Below are positions 20,732 to 27,212 of a stretch of DNA of 45,350 nt, piece after piece. Origin of the DNA: a virus; IMG/VR virus record IMGVR_UViG_3300031841_004244, positions 1-45,350 of that record; one strand, written 5' to 3'. The position numbers and the translations under genes were made by a program. The notes under the pieces are model-generated. The model did not search any database. It was not told the origin of the DNA and saw nothing but the letters and a program-made list of their open reading frames with translations. Each line of letters begins with the position of its first letter. Position 1 is the first letter of the stretch.

Positions 20732-21007
20732 ATGAAAGTAGAAAATAAAAATCGACATCGTGCCGCAGACAAAGAATACTTTTTCGCCACTTATGTAAAG
20801 TCTGACGCTGGCCCAGGCGAAGATGATGTTGTTCAACTCTTACTGACAGACAAAGAGTTGGAGCGTGCCTCAAAGCGAGCAGAAAAGAACAAAGAAGATC
20901 TCCCTAAGTATTTTGCCATCGTTCAGGGTTCAAACGAAGAGCCCGAAAAGCGAGTCATTCAAGAGGAAAAATCTACTGGCTTCTTTAGTTGGCTGCTTGG
21001 GGATTGA
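20732..21007 (+). CDS. Small charged unknown early protein (91 aa)
   Basis: First gene after a consensus promoter. It is charged (ELERASKRAEKNKEDLPKYF) with a C-terminal hydrophobic/aromatic end (GFFSWLLGD). A new promoter follows its stop, so it is monocistronic or the first of a ladder of early units, as typical of host-takeover genes. No family is recognised. Confidence 0.6.
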   Translation: MKVENKNRHRAADKEYFFATYVKSDAGPGEDDVVQLLLTDKELERASKRAEKNKEDLPKYFAIVQGSNEEPEKRVIQEEKSTGFFSWLLGD

Positions 21008-21071
21008 ATAAAACGAGTTTTGTGGAGTGTTTTGCTTCTGCGGCTTGTATGAAAAAAATTGAAGTATTTAC

Positions 21072-21099
21072 TTTACTTGACTGATATAGAAGGTATACT
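21072..21099 (+). promoter_or_regulatory. Sigma70-like promoter (TTTACT-N16-TATACT)
   Basis: TTTACT (21072-21077) and TATACT (21094-21099), 16-bp spacer, in the 175-bp gap after 21007. It precedes a long run of microprotein genes. Confidence 0.65.
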
Positions 21100-21113
21100 T
21101 CATATGAATGAGG

Positions 21114-21133
21114 TGAGAACGACGTAGTTCTTA
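21114..21133 (+). promoter_or_regulatory. Hairpin near the 5' end of the microprotein mRNA
   Basis: TGAGAAC (21114-21120) pairs GTTCTTA (21127-21133) with one G-T, loop GACGTA, starting about 8 nt after the predicted transcription start. It could stabilise the message or bind a regulator. The rest of the leader (21134-21181) holds only a GGAG site. Confidence 0.4.
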
Positions 21134-21181
21134 CTTCAAACGTACACAGCGATTTATTCGCATTTCTAGGAGAAAGAAAAA

Positions 21182-21403
21182 ATGAGTAAGTATTATTTTC
21201 TTGGTTGGATGCTTTTTTTGATCACAGTCGCACTTTACCTCATGGGCACCCAAATGCCTGCTTGGATTGGCATTGATGCAGACTACAGCCTTAATGTGAT
21301 CACGCACATCTCTTACGGGTTTGCTGGATCATTCATTGTCTGGTTGTTGAATCTTTTCATTACAGGCACCTCAAACTACTTCAACAAGTATGAGAACGCA
21401 TAA
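21182..21403 (+). CDS. Two-pass small membrane protein (73 aa)
   Basis: Two clear hydrophobic helices, about residues 4-22 (YYFLGWMLFLITVALYLMG) and 42-62 (HISYGFAGSFIVWLLNLFI), with a short polar linker. CTAGGAG lies upstream. It shares one base with the next gene (TAATG), beginning a chain of six tiny overlapping or near-adjacent genes. The function is unknown. Confidence 0.6.
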   Translation: MSKYYFLGWMLFLITVALYLMGTQMPAWIGIDADYSLNVITHISYGFAGSFIVWLLNLFITGTSNYFNKYENA

Positions 21404-21588
21404 TGGCAAAACGAGTCATTGATCGTTTTGATATTGAAGCAGAGCGAGAAGGCTCTGCCGTCTTACGACACACGGTTGTAAGACGAGGTTGGGGCAAAGG
21501 CACAATCAAGTCTAGACGAGGGCGAAAAGATGCCGAAGCAGCAATCGAACGTCGAACAGTCAAAGGTTTTTATTCAAGGAGCGTCTAA
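21403..21588 (+). CDS. Small Arg-rich protein (61 aa)
   Basis: Very basic (VVRRGWGKGTIKSRRGRKD, ERRTVKGFYSRSV) and without hydrophobic segments, between membrane microproteins. It overlaps both neighbours by one base. Nucleic-acid binding is plausible from charge alone; no family is recognised. Confidence 0.55.
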   Translation: MAKRVIDRFDIEAEREGSAVLRHTVVRRGWGKGTIKSRRGRKDAEAAIERRTVKGFYSRSV

Positions 21589-21686
21589 TGTTTACTGCAA
21601 TTTTTACTCTGGGTGGTTTTACATTCGGATTGATTCTCGGTGTCTGCTTCGGTAGCGGCTTTATTGATGATCGTCGGAGGTTCTAA
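21588..21686 (+). CDS. Membrane microprotein (32 aa)
   Basis: ATG at the last base of the previous TAA; one Gly-rich hydrophobic helix (FTLGGFTFGLILGVCFGSGF) and a DDRRRF tail. It shares its last base with the next gene. Existence rests on coupling, a shared AAGGAG-like site and hydrophobicity. Confidence 0.45.
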   Translation: MFTAIFTLGGFTFGLILGVCFGSGFIDDRRRF

Positions 21687-21775
21687 TGTTTGATGAACCA
21701 GAATTTTGGATTGTTGCCTTTGCGTTTATCATGTTTGCTCGTGCAATTCGGCACGACTTGAATACTAAGGAGTAA
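21686..21775 (+). CDS. Membrane microprotein (29 aa)
   Basis: Begins in the TAATG overlap with the preceding microgene, with CGGAGG just upstream as ribosome site. One hydrophobic segment (FWIVAFAFIMFARAI) then a polar tail HDLNTKE. Confidence 0.45.
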   Translation: MFDEPEFWIVAFAFIMFARAIRHDLNTKE

Positions 21776-21782
21776 TAAAAAA

Positions 21783-21971
21783 ATGTTTCCATTTCCAAAT
21801 GTACCAATGGTACCAACAGGTTGGCCTCTAGGCTATTGGTGGCCAGTATCAGCCGATAGTATAGAACACTTCTGGCTTATTTTGATTAACCTTCTCTCTA
21901 ACTGGCAAGCAGGAGAACAATGGTTTTTTCAATTGATCACTCTTCTCTCAGCATGGTCGTTGTGGGGTTAA
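21783..21971 (+). CDS. Trp-rich membrane-active small protein (62 aa)
   Basis: Contains eight Trp and two hydrophobic runs (FWLILINLLSNW, WFFQLITLLSAWSLWG) after a Pro-rich start (FPFPNVPMVPTGWPLGYWW). AAGGAGTAAT is upstream. The composition suggests an interfacial membrane peptide, possibly lysis or exclusion related; no family is recognised. Confidence 0.5.
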   Translation: MFPFPNVPMVPTGWPLGYWWPVSADSIEHFWLILINLLSNWQAGEQWFFQLITLLSAWSLWG

Positions 21972-21973
21972 CC

Positions 21974-22063
21974 ATGACAACACCTGAATTTTTTCTTTAC
22001 ATCTTTTTGCCTATGAATGCAATGTTCACGATGGGCTTTTGTTTGTACTACTCAAAGGATTAA
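21974..22063 (+). CDS. Membrane microprotein (29 aa)
   Basis: ATG two bases after the previous stop, one hydrophobic helix (FFLYIFLPMNAMFTMGFCLYY), ending SKD. The next gene starts directly after its stop. GGGGTT is a weak ribosome site. Confidence 0.4.
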   Translation: MTTPEFFLYIFLPMNAMFTMGFCLYYSKD

Positions 22064-22064
22064 T

Positions 22065-22625
22065 ATGCTTTTGTTTGTTGCTTTGAAATTAGAAGTACCG
22101 ACTCTTCACGATAAAAACAATGTGTTTTTTACTGGCGTTGGAAAGATCAATGCAACACATGTTGTCACACGAGAGTTGATGAACTATAAACATACACACG
22201 GTAAACTTCCTAATCTTGTTGTTAACTACGGAACTGCTGGATCTATTTCCGATGCAAGTGGTCTTGTTGAATGCAAAGATTTTGTTCAGCGTGATATGGA
22301 TTGTAGTGCGATTGATGTGCCAAAATATTACACACCTTACGAGTATTTGCCAGATCTCTCAACGAATTCTGGTGATGTTGTTTGTGGCACCGGCGATAGT
22401 TTTGTTACAAACAAAGATGAGTTGGTAAAAGATATGCATATCGTAGATATGGAAGCATACGCGATTGCTAAAGTTTGCAAAAAAATGCTTGTGCCTTTTG
22501 TATGTTTCAAGTATATTAGTGACAACGCAGATCAGAAATCTGGCTCTGAGTGGCAAAACTTTAGTATGAGAAAAGGCGAAGAGTCTTTTATTCAAGAAAT
22601 GAAAAAGCGAGGTATAGAAATCTAA
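22065..22625 (+). CDS. MTA/SAH-nucleosidase-like (PNP/UDP family) protein (186 aa)
   Basis: The family cleaves N-glycosidic bonds of nucleosides (5'-methylthioadenosine, S-adenosylhomocysteine, AMP). Visible signatures are FTGVGKINA near the N-terminus, NYGTAGSIS, CGTGDSFV, and VDMEAYAIAKVCKK with the purine-contacting ME pair, followed by KYISDNAD, the usual catalytic Asp region. It is short compared with ~230 aa for cellular enzymes. The start at 22065 gives MLLFVALKLEVP; an upstream in-frame ATG lies inside the previous gene and is less likely. CAAAGGATT serves as ribosome site. Confidence 0.78.
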   Translation: MLLFVALKLEVPTLHDKNNVFFTGVGKINATHVVTRELMNYKHTHGKLPNLVVNYGTAGSISDASGLVECKDFVQRDMDCSAIDVPKYYTPYEYLPDLSTNSGDVVCGTGDSFVTNKDELVKDMHIVDMEAYAIAKVCKKMLVPFVCFKYISDNADQKSGSEWQNFSMRKGEESFIQEMKKRGIEI

Positions 22626-22834
22626 TGAAATGTTCAGACTGTGGAAAAAATATTCCTTCTTTGCGATTAGAGGCTGTACCAGGCACACAACATTGTGTAG
22701 ACTGTATAGATAAACATATGCCCAGAAGAAAAGGGTACATGATCTACGGCCACAAAACTGCTGGTGAAATTGTTATGGCAACTGGTGATGAAAACATTCG
22801 TCGCCTTGAAAGAGAATATTTTAGGAGTAGATGA
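22625..22834 (+). CDS. DksA/TraR-like zinc-finger protein (69 aa)
   Basis: CSDCGKNIPSLRLEAVPGTQHCVDC is the four-Cys zinc finger of the DksA/TraR family, which acts in the RNA-polymerase secondary channel. The long coiled-coil arm that carries the acidic tip in DksA is missing, so direct polymerase modulation is uncertain. The C-terminal part is basic (RRLEREYFRSR). TAATG coupling to the nucleosidase and ATGA coupling to the next gene. Confidence 0.75.
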   Translation: MKCSDCGKNIPSLRLEAVPGTQHCVDCIDKHMPRRKGYMIYGHKTAGEIVMATGDENIRRLEREYFRSR

Positions 22835-23220
22835 TGAATAGAAACCCGACAATTTATGTTGCTGGCCCAATGCGTGGCTATGAAGATTATAATTATCCTG
22901 CCTTTGATCGTTGCTCTAGAGTGCTTCGAGAACAGGGTTGGAATGTTATTAACCCCGCTGAACTAGACAGAGATGCAGGCAAGCCTATGTCTGATCCTAT
23001 GTCTTTTGCACCAGACACAAACTATGAAGATCACGAGTTTATGAGAAAAGCATTGCGTCGTGACATGGTTGCAATTTGCGATGAATGTACCGCAATCTAC
23101 ATGATGAGCAACTGGGAAAGAAGCAAGGGTGCAAACGCAGAGTTAGCATTATCAAAAGCAATGGGTCTTGACATCTATTATGAGGCACCATTACCAAAAG
23201 TAAAGGAAGAACTTAAATGA
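22831..23220 (+). CDS. DUF4406-like nucleoside deoxyribosyltransferase-type protein (129 aa)
   Basis: IYVAGPMRGYEDYNYPAFDRCSRVLREQGWNVINPAEL is the hallmark start of DUF4406, a phage-rich branch of the nucleoside 2-deoxyribosyltransferase-like fold. The later DMVAICDECTAIYMMSNWERSKGANAELALSKAMG contains the SxGAxxEL catalytic-site pattern. It may act in nucleotide salvage or modification. ATGA coupling on both sides; the second ATG (22834) could also be the start. Confidence 0.8.
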   Translation: MMNRNPTIYVAGPMRGYEDYNYPAFDRCSRVLREQGWNVINPAELDRDAGKPMSDPMSFAPDTNYEDHEFMRKALRRDMVAICDECTAIYMMSNWERSKGANAELALSKAMGLDIYYEAPLPKVKEELK

Positions 23221-23558
23221 AAGAAATGAAACCACAATACACTTACAAAGCGACTGTGCAGAAAGTCGTTGATGGAGACACAGTTGATCTTTTGATTGAT
23301 TGTGGCTTTAATATTTTGAGAACAGAGCGTATTCGCTTTTATGGTGTTGATGCTTGGGAAACTCGTGGTGAAGAAAGAGAAAGGGGTCTAAAGGCAAAGA
23401 AGTTTGTTCAAGATCTTCTTCCTGTTGGTTCTGAGTGTGTTGTTCGCACAGGAAAAGAACAAGGTAAGTTTGGTCGCTATCTTGGAGAGATCTATGTGAA
23501 TGATAAGAGCCTCAATGAAATGCTTCTTGAAGAAGGTCATGCTGAGGTGTATAAGTGA
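23217..23558 (+). CDS. Staphylococcal-nuclease-like (thermonuclease) protein (113 aa)
   Basis: Calcium-dependent sugar-nonspecific nuclease fold: VVDGDTVDLLID, ERIRFYGVDAWETRG (Arg and catalytic Asp/Glu loop), GLKAKKFVQDLL, then GKFGRYLGEIYVNDKSLNEMLLEEGHAEVY. Length fits the bare SNase domain. There is no signal peptide, so it acts in the cytoplasm, perhaps in host DNA breakdown. It is coupled to neighbours by ATGA and GTGA. Confidence 0.88.
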   Translation: MKEMKPQYTYKATVQKVVDGDTVDLLIDCGFNILRTERIRFYGVDAWETRGEERERGLKAKKFVQDLLPVGSECVVRTGKEQGKFGRYLGEIYVNDKSLNEMLLEEGHAEVYK

Positions 23559-23716
23559 CTTTAGATGCAGTCACTAAATTTGTACCATTGGTTGCGGGTC
23601 TTTTGTACGCAGTTGTTGGTATTGCATACTTTATGAAAAAGGAATGGGCTTGGGGTGTTGTATGGACTTCATACTCATTCGCAAACTTTGGTTTGACAAT
23701 CGCAGGTAACGAATAA
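23555..23716 (+). CDS. Small membrane protein, GTG start (53 aa)
   Basis: A GTG overlapping the previous TGA opens a 53-aa frame with two hydrophobic segments (FVPLVAGLLYAVVGIAYFM; WGVVWTSYSFANFGLTIAG) and ends GNE. Proteins of this style, with WAWGVVWTSYSFAN, occur beside structural and nucleotide genes in marine phages; function is unknown. Confidence 0.5.
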   Translation: MTLDAVTKFVPLVAGLLYAVVGIAYFMKKEWAWGVVWTSYSFANFGLTIAGNE

Positions 23717-23730
23717 ACAGGAGAACAAAA

Positions 23731-23868
23731 ATGGCAAGACAAACCACAAACGAAAAAGCACATGTTCAGGGTCTTTTGAAAGAGGGTCGTTTGCGTCCTT
23801 CTAAGAGATCAAAAAGACCAGGTGCTGCTCGAACAAGTCGATCAGGTAACGGAAAGAAAATTAAGTAA
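23731..23868 (+). CDS. Small basic protein (45 aa)
   Basis: CAGGAGAAC precedes the ATG. Lys/Arg/Ser/Gly rich (GRLRPSKRSKRPGAARTSRSGNGKK), likely disordered and nucleic-acid binding. It shares one base with the DUF6065-like gene that follows. Confidence 0.5.
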   Translation: MARQTTNEKAHVQGLLKEGRLRPSKRSKRPGAARTSRSGNGKKIK

Positions 23869-24842
23869 TGTCAAAGTGTCCTTTTGGTTTTATAGCAGAA
23901 AAGTTTAACAAGGATAATCCTGATCTGAAAACAACAAAAGAAAGTTATCCAAAAGAAACTTTTGATGAGTCTAAACTTTCAATCATTGCACATGATGTTG
24001 GTGCTGCTGAATGGGGTATTGAAATAGAAACCGCACCATCTCAAAGAGAATGGATGACTGACACGAAAGGTCATGCTTACAAGTGTTTACCTTTGGTTGC
24101 CGCAAATAACCTAGGTTGGGTATTGAGATGTCCATCATCTTTTTCTGCTTATTGGACTGGTAATAAAGGATTAAACTCTGTTCGTATAATTCCACACACA
24201 AAAGAAAAAATTAATTTTGTCCAATCGCATTTTGGACATGGAACTTTAACTTTTCATCCTGGGTTTATTTTTACAACAACAAAAAATCACGGACTCTATG
24301 TAAAAGGACCAACAAACCTTCCCGACTTTGAAAAAAAAATGGGCATAACACCATTAGAAGGTCTTGTTGAAACTGACTGGCTTCAATTTTCATTTACAAT
24401 GAACTGGAAATTCACTGAGTCTCGAAGACTAGTTACTTTTTATCAAGATGACATTTTTTGTCAATTTTTTCCATATCCTAGAAGTTATGTTTCGCAGTTT
24501 GAAACAGACACAAGATTAATTGAAGACAGTAAAGGTTTTGAAAAGTCTGTGCGAAATTACAAAGAACATCGAGATCTTGTGCAAAAGACAATTGAAGAAA
24601 CAAAAGAATCGCCGCCAAAAGATATTCAACTACACTATCTTCGAGGAGAAAATATTGATGGTACAAAAACTTCAATTTCAGAACTTGGTTTTACACATGA
24701 ACCCAAGTGCGGTGCAAAAAAGTTTCCTGTGATATCTAAAGATCAATTGGTGTATGAAACTGAAGAGATACAAGATCTTTTAGACAAAGGCGCCGAACAT
24801 GAAGAAATAGTTGAAAAGATTAAAGAAAAAAATGAAGATTAA
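23868..24842 (+). CDS. DUF6065-like protein, copy 2 (324 aa)
   Basis: Paralogue of the gene at 18157. The start is MSKCPF, followed by a family-typical YKCLPLVAANNLGWVLRCP, SHFGHGTLTFHPGFIFTT, GLYVKGPTNLPD and EGLVETDWLQFSFTMNWKF. This copy keeps the N-terminal part usual in the family better than copy 1. The C-terminal ~70 residues are acidic and helical. It ends the operon; a terminator follows. Catalytic function is unknown. Confidence 0.72.
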   Translation: MSKCPFGFIAEKFNKDNPDLKTTKESYPKETFDESKLSIIAHDVGAAEWGIEIETAPSQREWMTDTKGHAYKCLPLVAANNLGWVLRCPSSFSAYWTGNKGLNSVRIIPHTKEKINFVQSHFGHGTLTFHPGFIFTTTKNHGLYVKGPTNLPDFEKKMGITPLEGLVETDWLQFSFTMNWKFTESRRLVTFYQDDIFCQFFPYPRSYVSQFETDTRLIEDSKGFEKSVRNYKEHRDLVQKTIEETKESPPKDIQLHYLRGENIDGTKTSISELGFTHEPKCGAKKFPVISKDQLVYETEEIQDLLDKGAEHEEIVEKIKEKNED

Positions 24843-24844
24843 AC

Positions 24845-24874
24845 AAGACCCCGTAAGGGGTCTTTAATTTTTCA
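24845..24874 (+). terminator. Rho-independent terminator
   Basis: AAGACCCC (24845-24852), loop GTAA, GGGGTCTT (24857-24864), then a T-rich tract. It closes the early operon that begins at 21182. Confidence 0.85.
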
Positions 24875-24898
24875 CACAACGCTAATACATCCTGTACT
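24871..24898 (+). promoter_or_regulatory. Possible promoter for the beta-helix/TonB pair (TTCACA-N16-TGTACT)
   Basis: TTCACA (24871-24876) and TGTACT (24893-24898) with the same 16-bp spacer as the other early-type promoters, directly after a terminator. The -10 is weak. A leader of about 50 nt with AGGGGAG precedes the ATG at 24956. Confidence 0.4.
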
Positions 24899-24955
24899 AA
24901 AAATTAACACTCCCAATAATAAGTAATTGTTTGCCAATTTTTAGGGGAGTTTCAC

Positions 24956-26557
24956 ATGACAAATCTCGTTCTTGCTTTTACTCTGGCAGCAAACATTGAT
25001 GTTACTGAAGACATCGCAACATCAACAACTTGGACTGCGGACAACACCTACAATCTAACAAAACAAATTTATGTGTTGCCGGGGGCAACTTTGACAATTG
25101 AAGCAGGAACAATCATTGCTTCAGAAGCAACTGCAAATGGTGCAGGTGGTTTATGTGTGACAAATGGCGCACAAATTTTTGTAAACGGAGAAAGACACGC
25201 ACCAGTCGTGATGACTTCAACCCTTGATGATGGGACTTGGAGAGCATCTGCGAATGAGTGGGGTAATCTTACGCTATGCGGTGATGCATATATCGGATTC
25301 GATGGTGTAACAAACTCTGGAGGTTTCCCTTCAAACACCCTGACTCCGAGTGCATCTAACCAAGCAAACATGGAAGGTCTTGTTGAAACAGCAGGCAACT
25401 CATCTCTAAATAATTATGGTGGTGGTGATGACGATTATGATGCAGGCAATTTATCTTATCTGTCTATTCGCTATGCGGGTAGAGTTGTCGGACTATCTAA
25501 TGAACTCAATGGTCTGTCTCTTGGTGCTATTGGTCGGGATACGAAAATCCATCACATCGAAGTAATGAACAACGTCGATGACGGCATCGAGATTTGGGGT
25601 GGTACGGTTGACCTCAAGTATGTCTCTATCTGGAATGTTGGTGATGACTCGTTTGATGTTGATCAAGGTTGGAGAGGTCGGGCGCAGTTTGGTTTGATCG
25701 TGCAAGGCTATTCACGAAACGCTTCACAAGGTTCTGGACTCGGTGACAATATCTTTGAGTTTGATGGTGCAGAAAACTCTGATGCTCAACCAAGAACTCG
25801 TGCAGCAATCTATAACTTTACCACGATTGCAAACACTGAGTCTGGCGATGGTACAACAACTTGGAGAGACAACGCATCGGTTCAATTCCGAAACAATATC
25901 TTCATCGGTAAAGGCGACAAACTTGTTCGTGCTGATGGGGATGATGGAGATGGATCTTCTGGGTATGGTCACAACGGTTCTCTGACGCTCGCTGAACGCT
26001 TTGAGACAGATGCAGTGGGATCAAACGGGATTGCTTACATTGATCCTGTAAACGCTGGTGCTTCTTCTATGATGGACAATCTGTATCAAGCACAAACCGA
26101 TGGTAAACTTGCAGAATTGTCAAACAACATTATCTCTGGTTTTGGTGATATTTCCGATGACCCATACTACGACATCGTGCCTGCGTCAATGCGTGTCACA
26201 AATGTTGAAACCGCAGAACTTCCGATTCGCACACTGGTTCGTGCGCCGAGTGTTGTTGTCGGTGGTAAGTCTGTGAATGCTGTTGTGTCAATTGACCCGA
26301 CACCGATTGACTCTGACATTATCACGACACCCGCTCCTGCACCTGCAAATGGTTTCTATTCACCCGTCACCTATCGTGGTGGTTTTGCTCCCGATGAAAA
26401 CTGGTTGCTCGGATGGTCTGCTGCTGATGAGTTTGGTTTCTTGACAGGAACAGACGATAGCGATTGTGGAACTTGTAAGGGTGATGCAAATGCCGATGGT
26501 GTGGTTGGTTTCCTTGACCTGACTACTATTCTTGGAAACTGGGGATGCGAAGGCTAA
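24956..26557 (+). CDS. Secreted beta-helix protein with C-terminal dockerin-like repeat (533 aa)
   Basis: A short hydrophobic N-terminus (TNLVLAFTLAA) could be a signal peptide, though it lacks basic residues. The body resembles bacterial right-handed beta-helix surface proteins: TWTADNTYNLTKQIYVLPGATLTIEAGTII, IRYAGRVVG, NNVDDGIEIWGGTVDLKYVSIWNVGDDSFDVDQGW. Residues about 504-533 end CGTCKGDANADGVVG, with a DxNxDGxVxxxD calcium loop and a final NWGC, the dockerin-like terminal repeat typical of Planctomycetota and related surface proteins. It has a higher-GC, cell-like composition than its neighbours and a 13-bp overlap with the tonB-like gene. It may alter the host surface or act as a virion fibre. 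Confidence 0.75.
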   Translation: MTNLVLAFTLAANIDVTEDIATSTTWTADNTYNLTKQIYVLPGATLTIEAGTIIASEATANGAGGLCVTNGAQIFVNGERHAPVVMTSTLDDGTWRASANEWGNLTLCGDAYIGFDGVTNSGGFPSNTLTPSASNQANMEGLVETAGNSSLNNYGGGDDDYDAGNLSYLSIRYAGRVVGLSNELNGLSLGAIGRDTKIHHIEVMNNVDDGIEIWGGTVDLKYVSIWNVGDDSFDVDQGWRGRAQFGLIVQGYSRNASQGSGLGDNIFEFDGAENSDAQPRTRAAIYNFTTIANTESGDGTTTWRDNASVQFRNNIFIGKGDKLVRADGDDGDGSSGYGHNGSLTLAERFETDAVGSNGIAYIDPVNAGASSMMDNLYQAQTDGKLAELSNNIISGFGDISDDPYYDIVPASMRVTNVETAELPIRTLVRAPSVVVGGKSVNAVVSIDPTPIDSDIITTPAPAPANGFYSPVTYRGGFAPDENWLLGWSAADEFGFLTGTDDSDCGTCKGDANADGVVGFLDLTTILGNWGCEG

Positions 26558-27186
26558 TCAGAACATTTGTTGCTTTCATTCTTGGGTTAGTATGCACAGC
26601 ATTCTTCTTTATGCTGTTGCCATTACTTCAAGCGATCAACTCTCCATTCCAAGGTGATTCTATGGTACGAACGATGGAAATAGTCAGCGTCCCACCACCT
26701 CCACCACCACCGATGGATGAACCGGATAAGCCTGAACCCGAACCAGAGCCAGAACCACCTCAGATAGAATTCACACCTGAACCGCTCGACATCAGCCAGT
26801 TAGAGGTTATGCTCAATCCCGGCTTTGGTGATTTTATGGGTGGTGACTTCGGTATTCAGTTGAAGAGTGCAATAGCAAATAGCGAAGAGATGAATGAAAT
26901 TTTTTCTTCGTCAGAACTCGATCAGAAGGCTCGCCGTTTGAGTGTGGTACAACCTCGTGTCACCTCTACGTTACTTCGTCAAGCCCCTGCGACCGTAGTA
27001 GTAATCTTTATTGTTGATGAAAATGGCAGGGTTCAAGATCCCAAAATTCAGCGAACGACTAATCCATCCTTTGATCGATCTGCTCTTTCTGCTATCAAGC
27101 AATGGAAGTTTGAGCCTGCCAAAGTTCAGGGTCGTGCCGTTTCAAGTCGTCTGCGACAATCATTTTCTTTTGAAAATAACGTATAA
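26545..27186 (+). CDS. TonB-family energy-transducer protein (213 aa)
   Basis: Classic TonB layout. An N-terminal Arg-Arg start and inner-membrane helix (about residues 5-31) come first. A Pro-rich periplasmic spacer follows (SVPPPPPPPMDEP, PEPEPEPEPP). After a ~60-residue linker comes a C-terminal domain (about 145-208) with ATVVVIFIVDENGRVQDPKI, then FDRSALSAIKQWKFEPAKVQGRAV, the family signature. TonB couples ExbB/ExbD to outer-membrane receptors. No exbB or exbD is in the window. It overlaps the beta-helix gene and is followed by a late promoter. TonB genes are very unusual in phages. Confidence 0.88.
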   Translation: MRRLIRTFVAFILGLVCTAFFFMLLPLLQAINSPFQGDSMVRTMEIVSVPPPPPPPMDEPDKPEPEPEPEPPQIEFTPEPLDISQLEVMLNPGFGDFMGGDFGIQLKSAIANSEEMNEIFSSSELDQKARRLSVVQPRVTSTLLRQAPATVVVIFIVDENGRVQDPKIQRTTNPSFDRSALSAIKQWKFEPAKVQGRAVSSRLRQSFSFENNV

Positions 27187-27189
27187 ATA
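27182..27189 (+). promoter_or_regulatory. T4-type late promoter (TATAAATA)
   Basis: Exact TATAAATA 14 bp before the ATG at 27204, overlapping the TonB stop codon region. Initiation is expected near 27195, inside the 5' arm of the hairpin at 27191-27212. Confidence 0.65.
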
Positions 27190-27190
27190 A

Positions 27191-27212
27191 AAGCATCGAG
27201 GTTATGATGCTT
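27191..27212 (+). promoter_or_regulatory. Start-codon hairpin enclosing the ribosome-binding site
   Basis: AAGCATC (27191-27197) pairs perfectly with GATGCTT (27206-27212), leaving GAGGTTAT as loop. The loop holds the GAGG ribosome site and part of the ATG at 27204. A transcript reading through from upstream would form it; a late transcript starting near 27195 would lose most of the left arm. Confidence 0.5.
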
